In this document: in pieces, positions 31,334 to 37,505 of the stretch
How positions within the stretch are numbered: the stretch's first letter is position 1
How the letters are laid out: each line of letters begins with the position of its first letter
NCBI RefSeq assembly: GCF_001723055.1
Contig: NZ_MDCR01000162.1
Location: 1 to 37,505, forward strand
From: Streptomyces niveus
GTDB taxonomy: Bacteria; Actinomycetota; Actinomycetes; Streptomycetales; Streptomycetaceae
Reading direction: 5' to 3'
DNA length: 37,505 nucleotides
Notes under the pieces: generated by a model
Told to the model about the DNA's origin: nothing
Databases searched by the model: none
The model's input: the letters and a program-made list of their open reading frames with translations, nothing else
Translations under genes and position numbers: made by a program

Positions 31334-33187
31334 TCAGTCCTCTTCCTTGGCCTCTTCCGCGTTGCGCCAGACCGTGAGGTCGAAGGTGACGTACGTCGAT
31401 TCCTTGGCCCCGCCCTTGCCCTTGTACGTCGCGACCGCGATGTGGCCCGCGTCGCTGAGTACGCAGAACTCGGACCCGGCACTGAGCTGGTCGAGGGTGA
31501 TTTTCTCGGTGTAGCGGGTCTCCGTGCGGCAGGTCTCCAGGGAGCCCTTCTGCGAATTGTTGAGCAGGATGAACTTTCCGTTGTCGGTGCCGATCCAGCT
31601 GTCGCTGAACATGTTGTCGACGTAGTAGTACAGGTCCCCGCCGCCGTAGCCGACATCCCCCTCTGCCGGACGCGGGGGGTTGTCGGCGAGCATGACCTGG
31701 TAGTTCTCCGTCACGTCGATGCCCTGGTACGAGTCCGGCTTCGGGTCCGGGCGCTTCTTGCCCGCGTCCGTGCCCGACGCCTCGCCGTCGGCGGAACCGC
31801 CGCCGGTGCTGCTGGCGCTACTGCCCCCGCCGCTGGGCGACTTGGACTCGTCGCCCTTCCCCGAGCCGTCCGGCAGCAGCGAGCCGATGACTCCCAGGAC
31901 GAGGATCGCGCCGACGACGGACGCGGCGACGATCAGCCCGGTCCGCTTCTTCTTGGGCTGCTGAGGGCCCGCGTAGGGAGCGTGGACGACCGGCGGCGGG
32001 GTGTGGTAGCCGGGCTGAGCGGTGGGCCGCGTCGCGTAACCCGGCGGGGGCGTGGGCTGCATCGGGTGGCCGGGCGGCGGCACCGGGCCGGGAATTCCCG
32101 GCGTGCTCTGCGTCGGCGCGGCGGCCTGCGAGAAGCCGGTCGGCGCGTACGGGTTCACCCCGCCGGGCGACGGGTGCTGCGGCGAGAACTGGGTCGGCGG
32201 CGGAGTCTGGGGCTGCTGCGGCGCGTACTGGGTGGGCGTCGGCGCCATCGTGGGCAGCGGTGGCGGGGTCTTCGCCGGCTCGGGCAGCCGCAGCCGCTCG
32301 GTGATCGATCCGGCGACCGCCTGCGGCAGCCAGTCCTCACCCTGGCGCAACGGGACGGGCGAGATCTCGTGGCACAGCTCGATGATCTCCGTCAGGCTCG
32401 GCCGGCCCGCCGGGTCGCGCGTCAGACAGCGGGTCACCAGCGGCAGCAACTCCGCGGGCACCCGGCTGAGATCGGGATCCTCGTGCACGATCCGGTAGAG
32501 CACCGCGTGCGACGACCCCTCGCCGTACGCCGGAGAGCCGATCGCCGCGTAGGCAGCGATCTGACCGAGCGCGAAGATGTCGGTGGCGGGGCTGACCGTA
32601 CCGGCCGACGCCTGTTCGGGAGCCATGAACGACGGGGTGCCCACGCTTACGCCGGTGCCGGTGAGAGCGGTGGTGTCGGCGGCGCGGGCGATACCGAAGT
32701 CGATCACGCGGGGGCCGTCGGAGGCGAGAAGCACGTTGGCGGGCTTCAGATCGCGGTGGACGATCCCCGCGCCGTGGATCACATGCAGGGCCTCGGCGAC
32801 CCCGACGGACAGCAGCAGCACACTGCGCAGCGGCAGCGCGCCGTGCTGGGCCACGGCGTGCCCGAGGGACGGACCGGGCACATAGGCCGTGGCGAGCCAC
32901 GGCTGCGAGCCCTCGGTGTCGGAGTCGATGACCGGCGCGGTGTACAGCCCCTGCACCCGCTGCGCGGACTGGACCTCACGCTGGAAGCGCCGCCGGAACT
33001 CGGGGTCCTCGCTGAACTCCGGCCGGATCACCTTGAGCGCGATGGGCCGGCCGCCCGGCGTATAGGTCAGATACACCTTTCCCATGCCGCCCGTGCCGAG
33101 GACGGCCGCGAGACGATATCCGCCGACAACGGCCGGGTCTCCGGCCTCAAGCGGTTTGAACAGGTTGGCAGAAGGTGTGCTGGTCAT
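31334..33187 (-). CDS. Membrane Ser/Thr protein kinase with extracytoplasmic domain
   Basis: 617 residues. The kinase domain covers about 22-285: GTGGMGKVYLTYTPGG (P-loop), IALKVIRPEF (Lys), IVHRDLKPANVLLA (catalytic loop), VIDFGIARAA (Mg site), VGTPSFMAPEQASAG (activation segment). A Pro/Gln-rich linker (about 300-405) leads to a basic stop (KKKR near 411), one membrane helix (about 416-437) and a Ser/Gly-rich spacer. An external domain of about 120 residues follows (YQGIDVTENYQVML, DLYYYVDNMFSDSWIGT, and two Cys in ETCRTETRY and EFCVLSDAG). It has no PASTA repeats, so the signal is not the usual peptidoglycan one. Tandem repeats upstream may regulate it. Confidence 0.92.
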   Translation of the reverse strand: MTSTPSANLFKPLEAGDPAVVGGYRLAAVLGTGGMGKVYLTYTPGGRPIALKVIRPEFSEDPEFRRRFQREVQSAQRVQGLYTAPVIDSDTEGSQPWLATAYVPGPSLGHAVAQHGALPLRSVLLLSVGVAEALHVIHGAGIVHRDLKPANVLLASDGPRVIDFGIARAADTTALTGTGVSVGTPSFMAPEQASAGTVSPATDIFALGQIAAYAAIGSPAYGEGSSHAVLYRIVHEDPDLSRVPAELLPLVTRCLTRDPAGRPSLTEIIELCHEISPVPLRQGEDWLPQAVAGSITERLRLPEPAKTPPPLPTMAPTPTQYAPQQPQTPPPTQFSPQHPSPGGVNPYAPTGFSQAAAPTQSTPGIPGPVPPPGHPMQPTPPPGYATRPTAQPGYHTPPPVVHAPYAGPQQPKKKRTGLIVAASVVGAILVLGVIGSLLPDGSGKGDESKSPSGGGSSASSTGGGSADGEASGTDAGKKRPDPKPDSYQGIDVTENYQVMLADNPPRPAEGDVGYGGGDLYYYVDNMFSDSWIGTDNGKFILLNNSQKGSLETCRTETRYTEKITLDQLSAGSEFCVLSDAGHIAVATYKGKGGAKESTYVTFDLTVWRNAEEAKEED

Positions 33188-33286
33188 GGTGGATCATCCC
33201 CTGTTGACGGCAGTTGAGCGCCTGCCGAAGCCCCGAAGTCAACGGGGAGCGTACCGACTTTTTCTCCCGCTCCTTTGCCGCGCGGC

Positions 33287-33307
33287 GCAACAACCCTGCA
33301 ACAACCC
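33287..33307. promoter_or_regulatory. Tandem 10-bp repeats upstream of the Ser/Thr kinase gene
   Basis: GCAACAACCC occurs at 33287-33296 and again at 33298-33307, an 11-bp period (one helical turn), about 100 bp upstream of the kinase start. On the kinase strand this reads GGGTTGTTGC twice. It looks like a two-component-type tandem site or promoter element. Confidence 0.4.
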
Positions 33308-33363
33308 GGCCGTGGCGGCCCTGCGGGGCGGTGCGCGCGAGGTGTTCCCGCCGACTTCGCGCA

Positions 33364-33398
33364 TTGCCAGGATCCTTCGCTTCGCCTACCTTTGCCTG
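33364..33398 (+). promoter_or_regulatory. Promoter for a leaderless leader peptide
   Basis: -35 TTGCCA (33364-33369), a 17-bp spacer, -10 TACCTT (33387-33392), then six bases to a GTG at 33399. The predicted transcription start falls at or next to that GTG, so the message would be leaderless, which fits the absence of any ribosome site. Confidence 0.6.
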
Positions 33399-33485
33399 GT
33401 GCATCCAGGTGTGAGGCTCGTATCGCGCATTCACGTCGACCTTCTGCGGTCGGCCAGCGCGCTCTGTCTTCAGTCCCACCTGTAG
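33399..33485 (+). CDS. Leader peptide (28 residues) of a probable sulfur-responsive operon
   Basis: A short frame from GTG, reading MHPGVRL then SRIHVDLLRSASALC, and ending LQSHL. The pattern SRxHVDLxRxxSALC is that of the actinobacterial 'putative leader peptide' family found upstream of sulfur-assimilation and related transport genes, where ribosome progress at cysteine codons tunes downstream expression. There is one Cys codon, TGT, near the end. It is predicted to be leaderless (GTG 6 bp after a -10). About 190 bp of untranslated, pyrimidine-rich sequence separates it from the aldo/keto reductase and SsuD-like genes it probably controls. A start at GTG 33411 is also possible. Confidence 0.65.
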   Translation: MHPGVRLVSRIHVDLLRSASALCLQSHL

Positions 33486-33676
33486 TCCGCGCCGACGCGT
33501 AGTCGCGCCCCCCTTCGCACCCATTTCCTGAATCCTTCCTTTTCTCCTTTTCTTCCCATCGCGACGTATTTCGCCGTGGGTTGTCGCTCTCCGCCGCCCC
33601 ACCGCGCTCCGCGCTGCCCGCGAGCGGCGGCCTCTCCTCCCTCATCTCCCACCACTCCAGAAAGGCGTCACCGTTC
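33486..33676 (+). promoter_or_regulatory. Candidate attenuator region after the leader peptide
   Basis: About 190 bp with no gene. From about 33513 to 33558 it is C/T-rich and very poor in G (CCTTCCTTTTCTCCTTTTCT), the composition of a Rho-loading (rut) site. It is followed by weak hairpins: GCGAC/GTCGC (33561-33587) and CCGCCG/CGGCGG (33591-33630). Attenuation, probably Rho-dependent, is inferred from this and the leader peptide. GAAAGG upstream of the 33677 ATG is the next ribosome site. Confidence 0.4.
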
Positions 33677-34702
33677 ATGGGCTACCGAGCCGCCGACGAT
33701 CGCTACGAGAACCTGCCGTACCGCCGCGCAGGTAACAGCGGTCTCGCCCTTCCCGCTCTCTCCCTCGGTCTCTGGCAGAAGTTCGGCGACGACTACCCGT
33801 TTGACACCCAACGGGACATCGTGTTGCGCGCTTTCGACCTCGGAATCACACATTTCGATATCGCCAACCGTTACGGGCCGCCGTTTCGCGCGGCGGAGAA
33901 GTTCTTCGGACGCCTCGTCAGAAGCGACCTCGCGCCGTACCGCGACGAAATCCTGATCTCGACCAAGGCTGGCAACGCCCTCGGGGACAGCCCCTACCTC
34001 AAGGGCGGCTCACGCAAGTCACTGCTGGCGTCGCTCGACCACAGCCTGCGCGACCTCGGCGTCAGTTACGTCGACGTCTTCTACTCGCACCGCCCGGACC
34101 CCACGACGCCGCTGGAGGAGACCGTCGGAGCCCTCGTCGCCGCGGTCGAGCAGGGCAAGGCGCTGTACGCCGGTCTCTCGAACTACCCCGCCGAACTGGG
34201 CCACGAGGCCGCCGAGTCGCTGCGCCGCGCGAACGTCCCGCTGCTGCTGCACCAGCCGCGCTACTCCCTGTTCGACCGGACCCCCGAGACCGAAGGCCTG
34301 CTCAAGGTCGCGGCCGACGACGGCGCCGGCGTGATCGTGTACTCGCCGCTGGCACAGGGCCTGCTCACCGACAAGTACCTGGACGGCACCGTACCCGCCG
34401 ACGCCCGCGCCGCTACCAGCCGCTTCCTGTCGCCCGACGACATCAGCGACGTCTACCGCGAGCGGGCCCGCGCGCTCAACGACATCGCCACCGGGCGCGG
34501 ACAGTCGCTCGCCCAACTGGCGCTCCAGTGGGTGCTGCGCAGGCCGGAGGTCACCAGCGCCCTCATCGGGGCGAGTTCGACCTGGCAGCTCGACCACAAC
34601 GTCAGGGCCGCGACCGGGTTCCCGCCGCTGACCGGCGAGGAGCTGGAGCTGATCGACCGGTACGCCGTCCACGGCACCGGCCTTCCCGCGCGCCGTGGCT
34701 GA
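33677..34702 (+). CDS. Aldo/keto reductase, YghZ-like (AKR14 group)
   Basis: 341 residues. It starts YENLPYRRAGNSGLALPALS with LGLWQKFGD, and has the YghZ hallmark HFDIANRYGPPFRAAEKFFG (catalytic Asp and Tyr), Lys in ILISTKAGN and His in VFYSHRPDP. Later motifs are SNYPAELG, RYSLFDR and SPLAQGLLTDKYLDG. E. coli YghZ reduces methylglyoxal and L-glyceraldehyde 3-phosphate. Here it is the first gene behind the leader peptide and 78 bp before an SsuD-like monooxygenase. One possibility is that it reduces the aldehyde released when the monooxygenase desulfonates an alkanesulfonate. Confidence 0.9.
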   Translation: MGYRAADDRYENLPYRRAGNSGLALPALSLGLWQKFGDDYPFDTQRDIVLRAFDLGITHFDIANRYGPPFRAAEKFFGRLVRSDLAPYRDEILISTKAGNALGDSPYLKGGSRKSLLASLDHSLRDLGVSYVDVFYSHRPDPTTPLEETVGALVAAVEQGKALYAGLSNYPAELGHEAAESLRRANVPLLLHQPRYSLFDRTPETEGLLKVAADDGAGVIVYSPLAQGLLTDKYLDGTVPADARAATSRFLSPDDISDVYRERARALNDIATGRGQSLAQLALQWVLRRPEVTSALIGASSTWQLDHNVRAATGFPPLTGEELELIDRYAVHGTGLPARRG

Positions 34703-34780
34703 CGCGGGAGCGCCGGACCCGGCCCGAGGCCGCCCGAAGCCGGCCCAGCACAACGCCCGACAGCGATTCGGAGTACGGAC

Positions 34781-35857
34781 ATGAGCGACGAATACCTCTG
34801 GTACATCCCCAACACCGTCGAGCCAGGACACCGCGGTGACGACACGGCCGACGGGTGGGGCACGCTCGGCTTCTCCACCGAGATCGCCCGCGCCGCCGAG
34901 GAGCACGGCTGGGGCGGAGCCCTCATCGGTACGGGGTGGGGCCGGCCGGACACCTTCACCGTGGCCACCGCGCTGGCCGCCCGCACCACCACGTTCAAAC
35001 CACTGGTGGCGATACGGCCCGGCTACTGGCAGCCCGCCCACTTCGCGAGCGCCGCCGCCACCCTCGACCGGCTCAGCGCGGGACGCCTGCTGGTCAACAT
35101 CGTCAGCGGCCTCGACAACGCCGGCGCGTACGGCGACGGCGAGAGCGACCCGGCCCGCCGCTACGACCGCACCCGCGAATTCCTCCAACTCGTGCGCCGG
35201 CTCTGGACGGAGGAACACGTCACCTTCCGGGGCGAGTTCTTCGGCGTCGAGGACTCGACGGTGAGCCCGCGCCCGTACGACGCCGAGAACGGCCGTACCC
35301 CCAGGCTCTACTTCGGCGGCGCATCCCCGGCCGCGGAAGCGGTCTCCGCCACCGAGGCCGACGTCCAGCTCTTCTGGGGAGAACCGCTCGACGGCGTCGC
35401 CGAACGCATCGACCGCCTCAAGAAGCTGAGCCACTCCCTGGGCCGTACCCACGCGCCCCTGGAATTCGGCCTGCGCATCACGACGCTGGTCCGTGACACC
35501 ACCGAGGAGGCCTGGCACGACGCCGAGGCGAAGGTCGCGAAACTGGCCGGCGCGCCGCGTGACTCGACGATGGACAACGGCCGCCGCCGGGCCGTCGGCC
35601 AGCAACGGCTCTACGACCTCGCCGAACGCGGCGAGGTGCTGGACTCCTGCCTCTACACCACCCCCGGCCGCGTCGGCGGCGGAGGCGCCGGAACCACCTG
35701 GCTGGTCGGCTCCCCGGACGAGGTGGCCGCCGCCCTGCGCGCCTACCGCGAACTCGGCATCACCCACTTCGTCCTCTCCGACACCCCGTACAAGCCGGAG
35801 GTCGCCCGCATCGGCGACCAACTGCTCGGCAGGCTCCGGGAACACGCCCCCGTGTGA
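34781..35857 (+). CDS. LLM-class flavin monooxygenase, SsuD (alkanesulfonate)-like
   Basis: 358 residues. The family landmarks of FMNH2-dependent alkanesulfonate monooxygenases are present: LGFSTEIARAAEEHGWGGAL, DTFTVATALAARTTTFKPLV, AIRPGYWQPAHFASAAATLD, RLLVNIVSG, RYDRTREFLQLVRRLW and LYFGGASPAAE. The C-terminus has GTTWLVGSPDEVAAALRAYR. It needs reduced FMN from a separate reductase, which is not in this window. Such enzymes release sulfite from sulfonates during sulfur limitation, agreeing with the upstream leader peptide. CGGAG lies about 7 nt before the ATG. Confidence 0.9.
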   Translation: MSDEYLWYIPNTVEPGHRGDDTADGWGTLGFSTEIARAAEEHGWGGALIGTGWGRPDTFTVATALAARTTTFKPLVAIRPGYWQPAHFASAAATLDRLSAGRLLVNIVSGLDNAGAYGDGESDPARRYDRTREFLQLVRRLWTEEHVTFRGEFFGVEDSTVSPRPYDAENGRTPRLYFGGASPAAEAVSATEADVQLFWGEPLDGVAERIDRLKKLSHSLGRTHAPLEFGLRITTLVRDTTEEAWHDAEAKVAKLAGAPRDSTMDNGRRRAVGQQRLYDLAERGEVLDSCLYTTPGRVGGGGAGTTWLVGSPDEVAAALRAYRELGITHFVLSDTPYKPEVARIGDQLLGRLREHAPV

Positions 35858-35878
35858 CGGCCGCGTCGGCGATGATGG

Positions 35879-35907
35879 AGGCACGCCGCCGGGGGAGCGG
35901 CGTGCCT
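35879..35907 (+). terminator. Perfect hairpin directly before the next start codon
   Basis: 11-bp arms AGGCACGCCGC and GCGGCGTGCCT with a 7-nt loop, 21 bp after the SsuD-like stop and ending 10 bp before the next ATG. It can end the sulfur operon. It also sits against the ribosome site (GGGGGCTCC) of the following gene, so it may instead or also control that gene's translation. Confidence 0.65.
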
Positions 35908-35917
35908 GGGGGCTCCG

Positions 35918-36940
35918 ATGAACGACGGCGGTGTGCTGCGCGAGACACGGGTGCGGACCGGCGAGGTGCGGTCTCTCGTCTGGGACGGGGACGATCTGCT
36001 CGACCCGGTGGGCGGTTGGCGCCGCTGGTCGCCCGACGGGACGGAACACCGGCGCGAGCGGGGGAGGTTCGGCAGGCCGTACGACCGCGCCGTCACGTCG
36101 CCGTCGGGCCGGTGGACCGTGGTGTACGGCGAGCGGGGGACCGACGGCCTGCTACTCGACGGGCGTCGGGTGGTCCGGGAACTGTCCCGGGACGATTACC
36201 GCGCCGAGGACTTCGACCACCCGGTGGGCCTGGGGGCGCTGTCCGACGGCCGGGAGGTGCTGGTCTACTGCCCCGAGGGCTACAACCGGCTTCGGATCGA
36301 GGACGTCGCGACGGGCGAGCGGCTGGCCGGCGCGCCCGACGAACCGGAGCTGAGCCCCTTCCACTCCCGGCTCACGATCAGTCCGGGCGGCCGGTGGCTG
36401 ATGTCGGCCGGCTGGGTGTGGCACCCGGCGGGCATCTGCCGGGTGTACGACCTGGACCGGGCGCTCACGGACCCCTCGGTGCTGGACGGACAGGGTCTCC
36501 TGACGTACTGGCCGCTGATCGACGCCGAGACGGACTCCGCCTGCTGGCTCGACGGCGACCGACTGGCCCTGGCGGCCGGCGACATCGGCGGGGAACCGGA
36601 GGAGGACGGCTCGGTCGACGAGGAAAGGGAGTTGGCCCGGCATCAGCTCGGCGTCTGGTCCTGCTCCACGGCGACCTGGCTGTACCGCAACGACCTGCCG
36701 GGCCCCATCGGCACGATCCTCGGATGCGGCGAAGCGGTCCTCGCGCTGTACGGGCATCCGCGCCTGTTCGACATCCGTACCGGCGAGCTCCTCGCGCAGT
36801 GGCCGGAGCTGACCCTGCCCCGGCGGCAGGGCGCGTACGGGGCGACCCACACACCGTCGCCCGTCGCCGCCCTCCACCCGGACGGGAGCCGGGTGGCGCT
36901 CGCCGTCAAGGGCGGGATCGCGGTCATCCGCGTCGGGTGA
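35918..36940 (+). CDS. Hypothetical protein, predicted WD40-like beta-propeller
   Basis: 340 residues with no recognised family. It is made of repeated four-strand blades recognisable by WSPDGTEH, TSPSGRWTVVYGER, ALSDGREVLVYCPEG, TISPGGRWLMSAGWVWHP, WLDGDRLALAAGD and ALHPDGSRVALAVKGGIAVI. Phrases such as YDLDRAL, EDVATGERL and FDIRTGELLAQWPELTL are typical of WD40-like repeats. There is no signal peptide or membrane helix, so it is probably a cytoplasmic scaffold or binding protein. The start is ATG with GGGGG 5 nt upstream, directly behind a perfect hairpin. It ends 12 bp from a convergent gene. Confidence 0.75.
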   Translation: MNDGGVLRETRVRTGEVRSLVWDGDDLLDPVGGWRRWSPDGTEHRRERGRFGRPYDRAVTSPSGRWTVVYGERGTDGLLLDGRRVVRELSRDDYRAEDFDHPVGLGALSDGREVLVYCPEGYNRLRIEDVATGERLAGAPDEPELSPFHSRLTISPGGRWLMSAGWVWHPAGICRVYDLDRALTDPSVLDGQGLLTYWPLIDAETDSACWLDGDRLALAAGDIGGEPEEDGSVDEERELARHQLGVWSCSTATWLYRNDLPGPIGTILGCGEAVLALYGHPRLFDIRTGELLAQWPELTLPRRQGAYGATHTPSPVAALHPDGSRVALAVKGGIAVIRVG

Positions 36941-36952
36941 GGCCCGGCTCCG

Positions 36953-37505
36953 TCACGGGAGCAGCGGGCGGCGCAGGGCGCTGCGTCCCGCGCGCCAGGC
37001 GTCCAGCAGACAGTCCGCCAGCCGGTCCTCCAGGAGCACGGTGGCCCGGACGCCGAAGGCGACATCGGGCTCCAGATGGGGCTCGTCGGCCAGCAGTCCG
37101 GCGACGACCTCGTGCCGGACGACCTGCTCATGGACGGCGTCGGCCTCCACGTGCTCGGCGTAGAAGCGCTCGGCGGCGGCGCCCGCACCGGTCCGCCGCA
37201 TGGCGTGGGCCAGCCTGCGGGAGCCCGGCGACGACGTCACCTCCACCGCGGCGAAATGACCCACGAGCGCGCCGCGCGAGGACCGCCGCAGTCCGAGCGC
37301 GGACATCAGATTGACGGTGGCCAGCGCCTGCGCGGGCGCGACGTCCACGTACCGGCCGTAGCGGATGTCGAGATCCAGGTCCGCCATGAGATCGGCGAAC
37401 AGCCGCGCGTGCAGGGCCTCCGCGCGCCCGGCGCCGTACTCGTCGTACTCGACGGCCACCATGCCCGCCTTCGCCCGGCCGTGCAGCCGGGGGATGACCC
37501 ACGCG
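36953..37505 (-). CDS. Iron-containing redox enzyme, heme-oxygenase-like fold (5' end outside window)
   Basis: The reverse-strand frame is open to the window edge (WVIPRLHGRAKAGMVAVEYD), so the internal ATG at 37462 is not the true start. The visible 183 residues are helical with the HDO-type pattern: VEYDEYGAGRAEALHARLFA (ligand Glu and His positions), FYAEHVEADAVHEQVVRHEV (Glu/His cluster) and a helical C-terminus ending RSALRRPLLP. Such proteins bind two irons and carry out oxidative chemistry on small molecules or fatty acids (UndA/BesC relatives). The substrate is unknown. It is convergent with the propeller gene. Confidence 0.7.
   Translation of the reverse strand, partial: AWVIPRLHGRAKAGMVAVEYDEYGAGRAEALHARLFADLMADLDLDIRYGRYVDVAPAQALATVNLMSALGLRRSSRGALVGHFAAVEVTSSPGSRRLAHAMRRTGAGAAAERFYAEHVEADAVHEQVVRHEVVAGLLADEPHLEPDVAFGVRATVLLEDRLADCLLDAWRAGRSALRRPLLP

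Overview
The window is very GC-rich actinobacterial DNA, most likely Streptomyces or a close relative. This rests on G/C-biased third codon positions, many ATGA/TGATG gene junctions, and the families present: an RNHCP zinc protein, a DUF4097 protein, a YoaK/DUF1275 protein, a membrane Ser/Thr kinase, and a leaderless 'putative leader peptide'. No rRNA, CRISPR array, intact insertion sequence or secondary-metabolite megasynthase is visible. The first and last genes run off the window.

Layout. 1-6.0 kb: the 3' part of an APC-type permease, a DHA2 drug-efflux pump, an RNHCP zinc-ribbon protein, and a two-HTH regulator divergent from a DUF4097 gene and an alpha/beta hydrolase, with a 43-bp-period direct repeat in the shared promoter. 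6.0-6.9 kb: a decay zone with the 3' end of a histidine kinase, a doubly deleted response regulator, and an isolated tRNA T-arm-like sequence. 7-22.4 kb: the main feature. An AraC regulator and a PhyH dioxygenase point left. Divergent from them is a tight ten-gene set: LacI regulator, Dpp/Opp-type ABC permeases B and C, lipoprotein binding protein, two ATPases, an MGH1/GH63-like glycosidase, an FAD oxidoreductase (PF12831-like), a DHDPS/NAL-superfamily aldolase or lyase, and a Tat-exported GH33-like sialidase with a C-terminal golvesin-like domain. A perfect palindrome, CTAATACGTATTAG, sits just upstream of the lacI start. The set reads as a self-regulated glycan scavenging system: secreted sialidase-like enzyme, importer, then cytoplasmic hydrolase, oxidoreductase and lyase. 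The usual sialic-acid genes nanK, nanE, nagA and nagB are absent, so the pathway is either non-canonical or aimed at another acidic sugar.

22.4-30.5 kb: a hemerythrin fragment coupled to a secreted chorismate mutase, an aldo/keto reductase, a TetR/SDR divergent pair, an SDR plus DUF2255 pair, a MarR/MFS divergent pair with a clear palindromic operator, and an orphan LuxR-type regulator whose receiver pocket is degenerate. 30.4-33.2 kb: a 23-residue remnant that looks like the two ends of a zinc alcohol dehydrogenase, a YoaK protein and a membrane Ser/Thr kinase. 33.3-35.9 kb: a probable sulfur-responsive operon in which a leaderless leader peptide precedes a YghZ-like aldo/keto reductase and an SsuD-like flavin monooxygenase. 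35.9-37.5 kb: a beta-propeller-like protein and a partial heme-oxygenase-fold iron enzyme.

All assignments come from reading the translated sequence and recalling family motifs. No database search was run.
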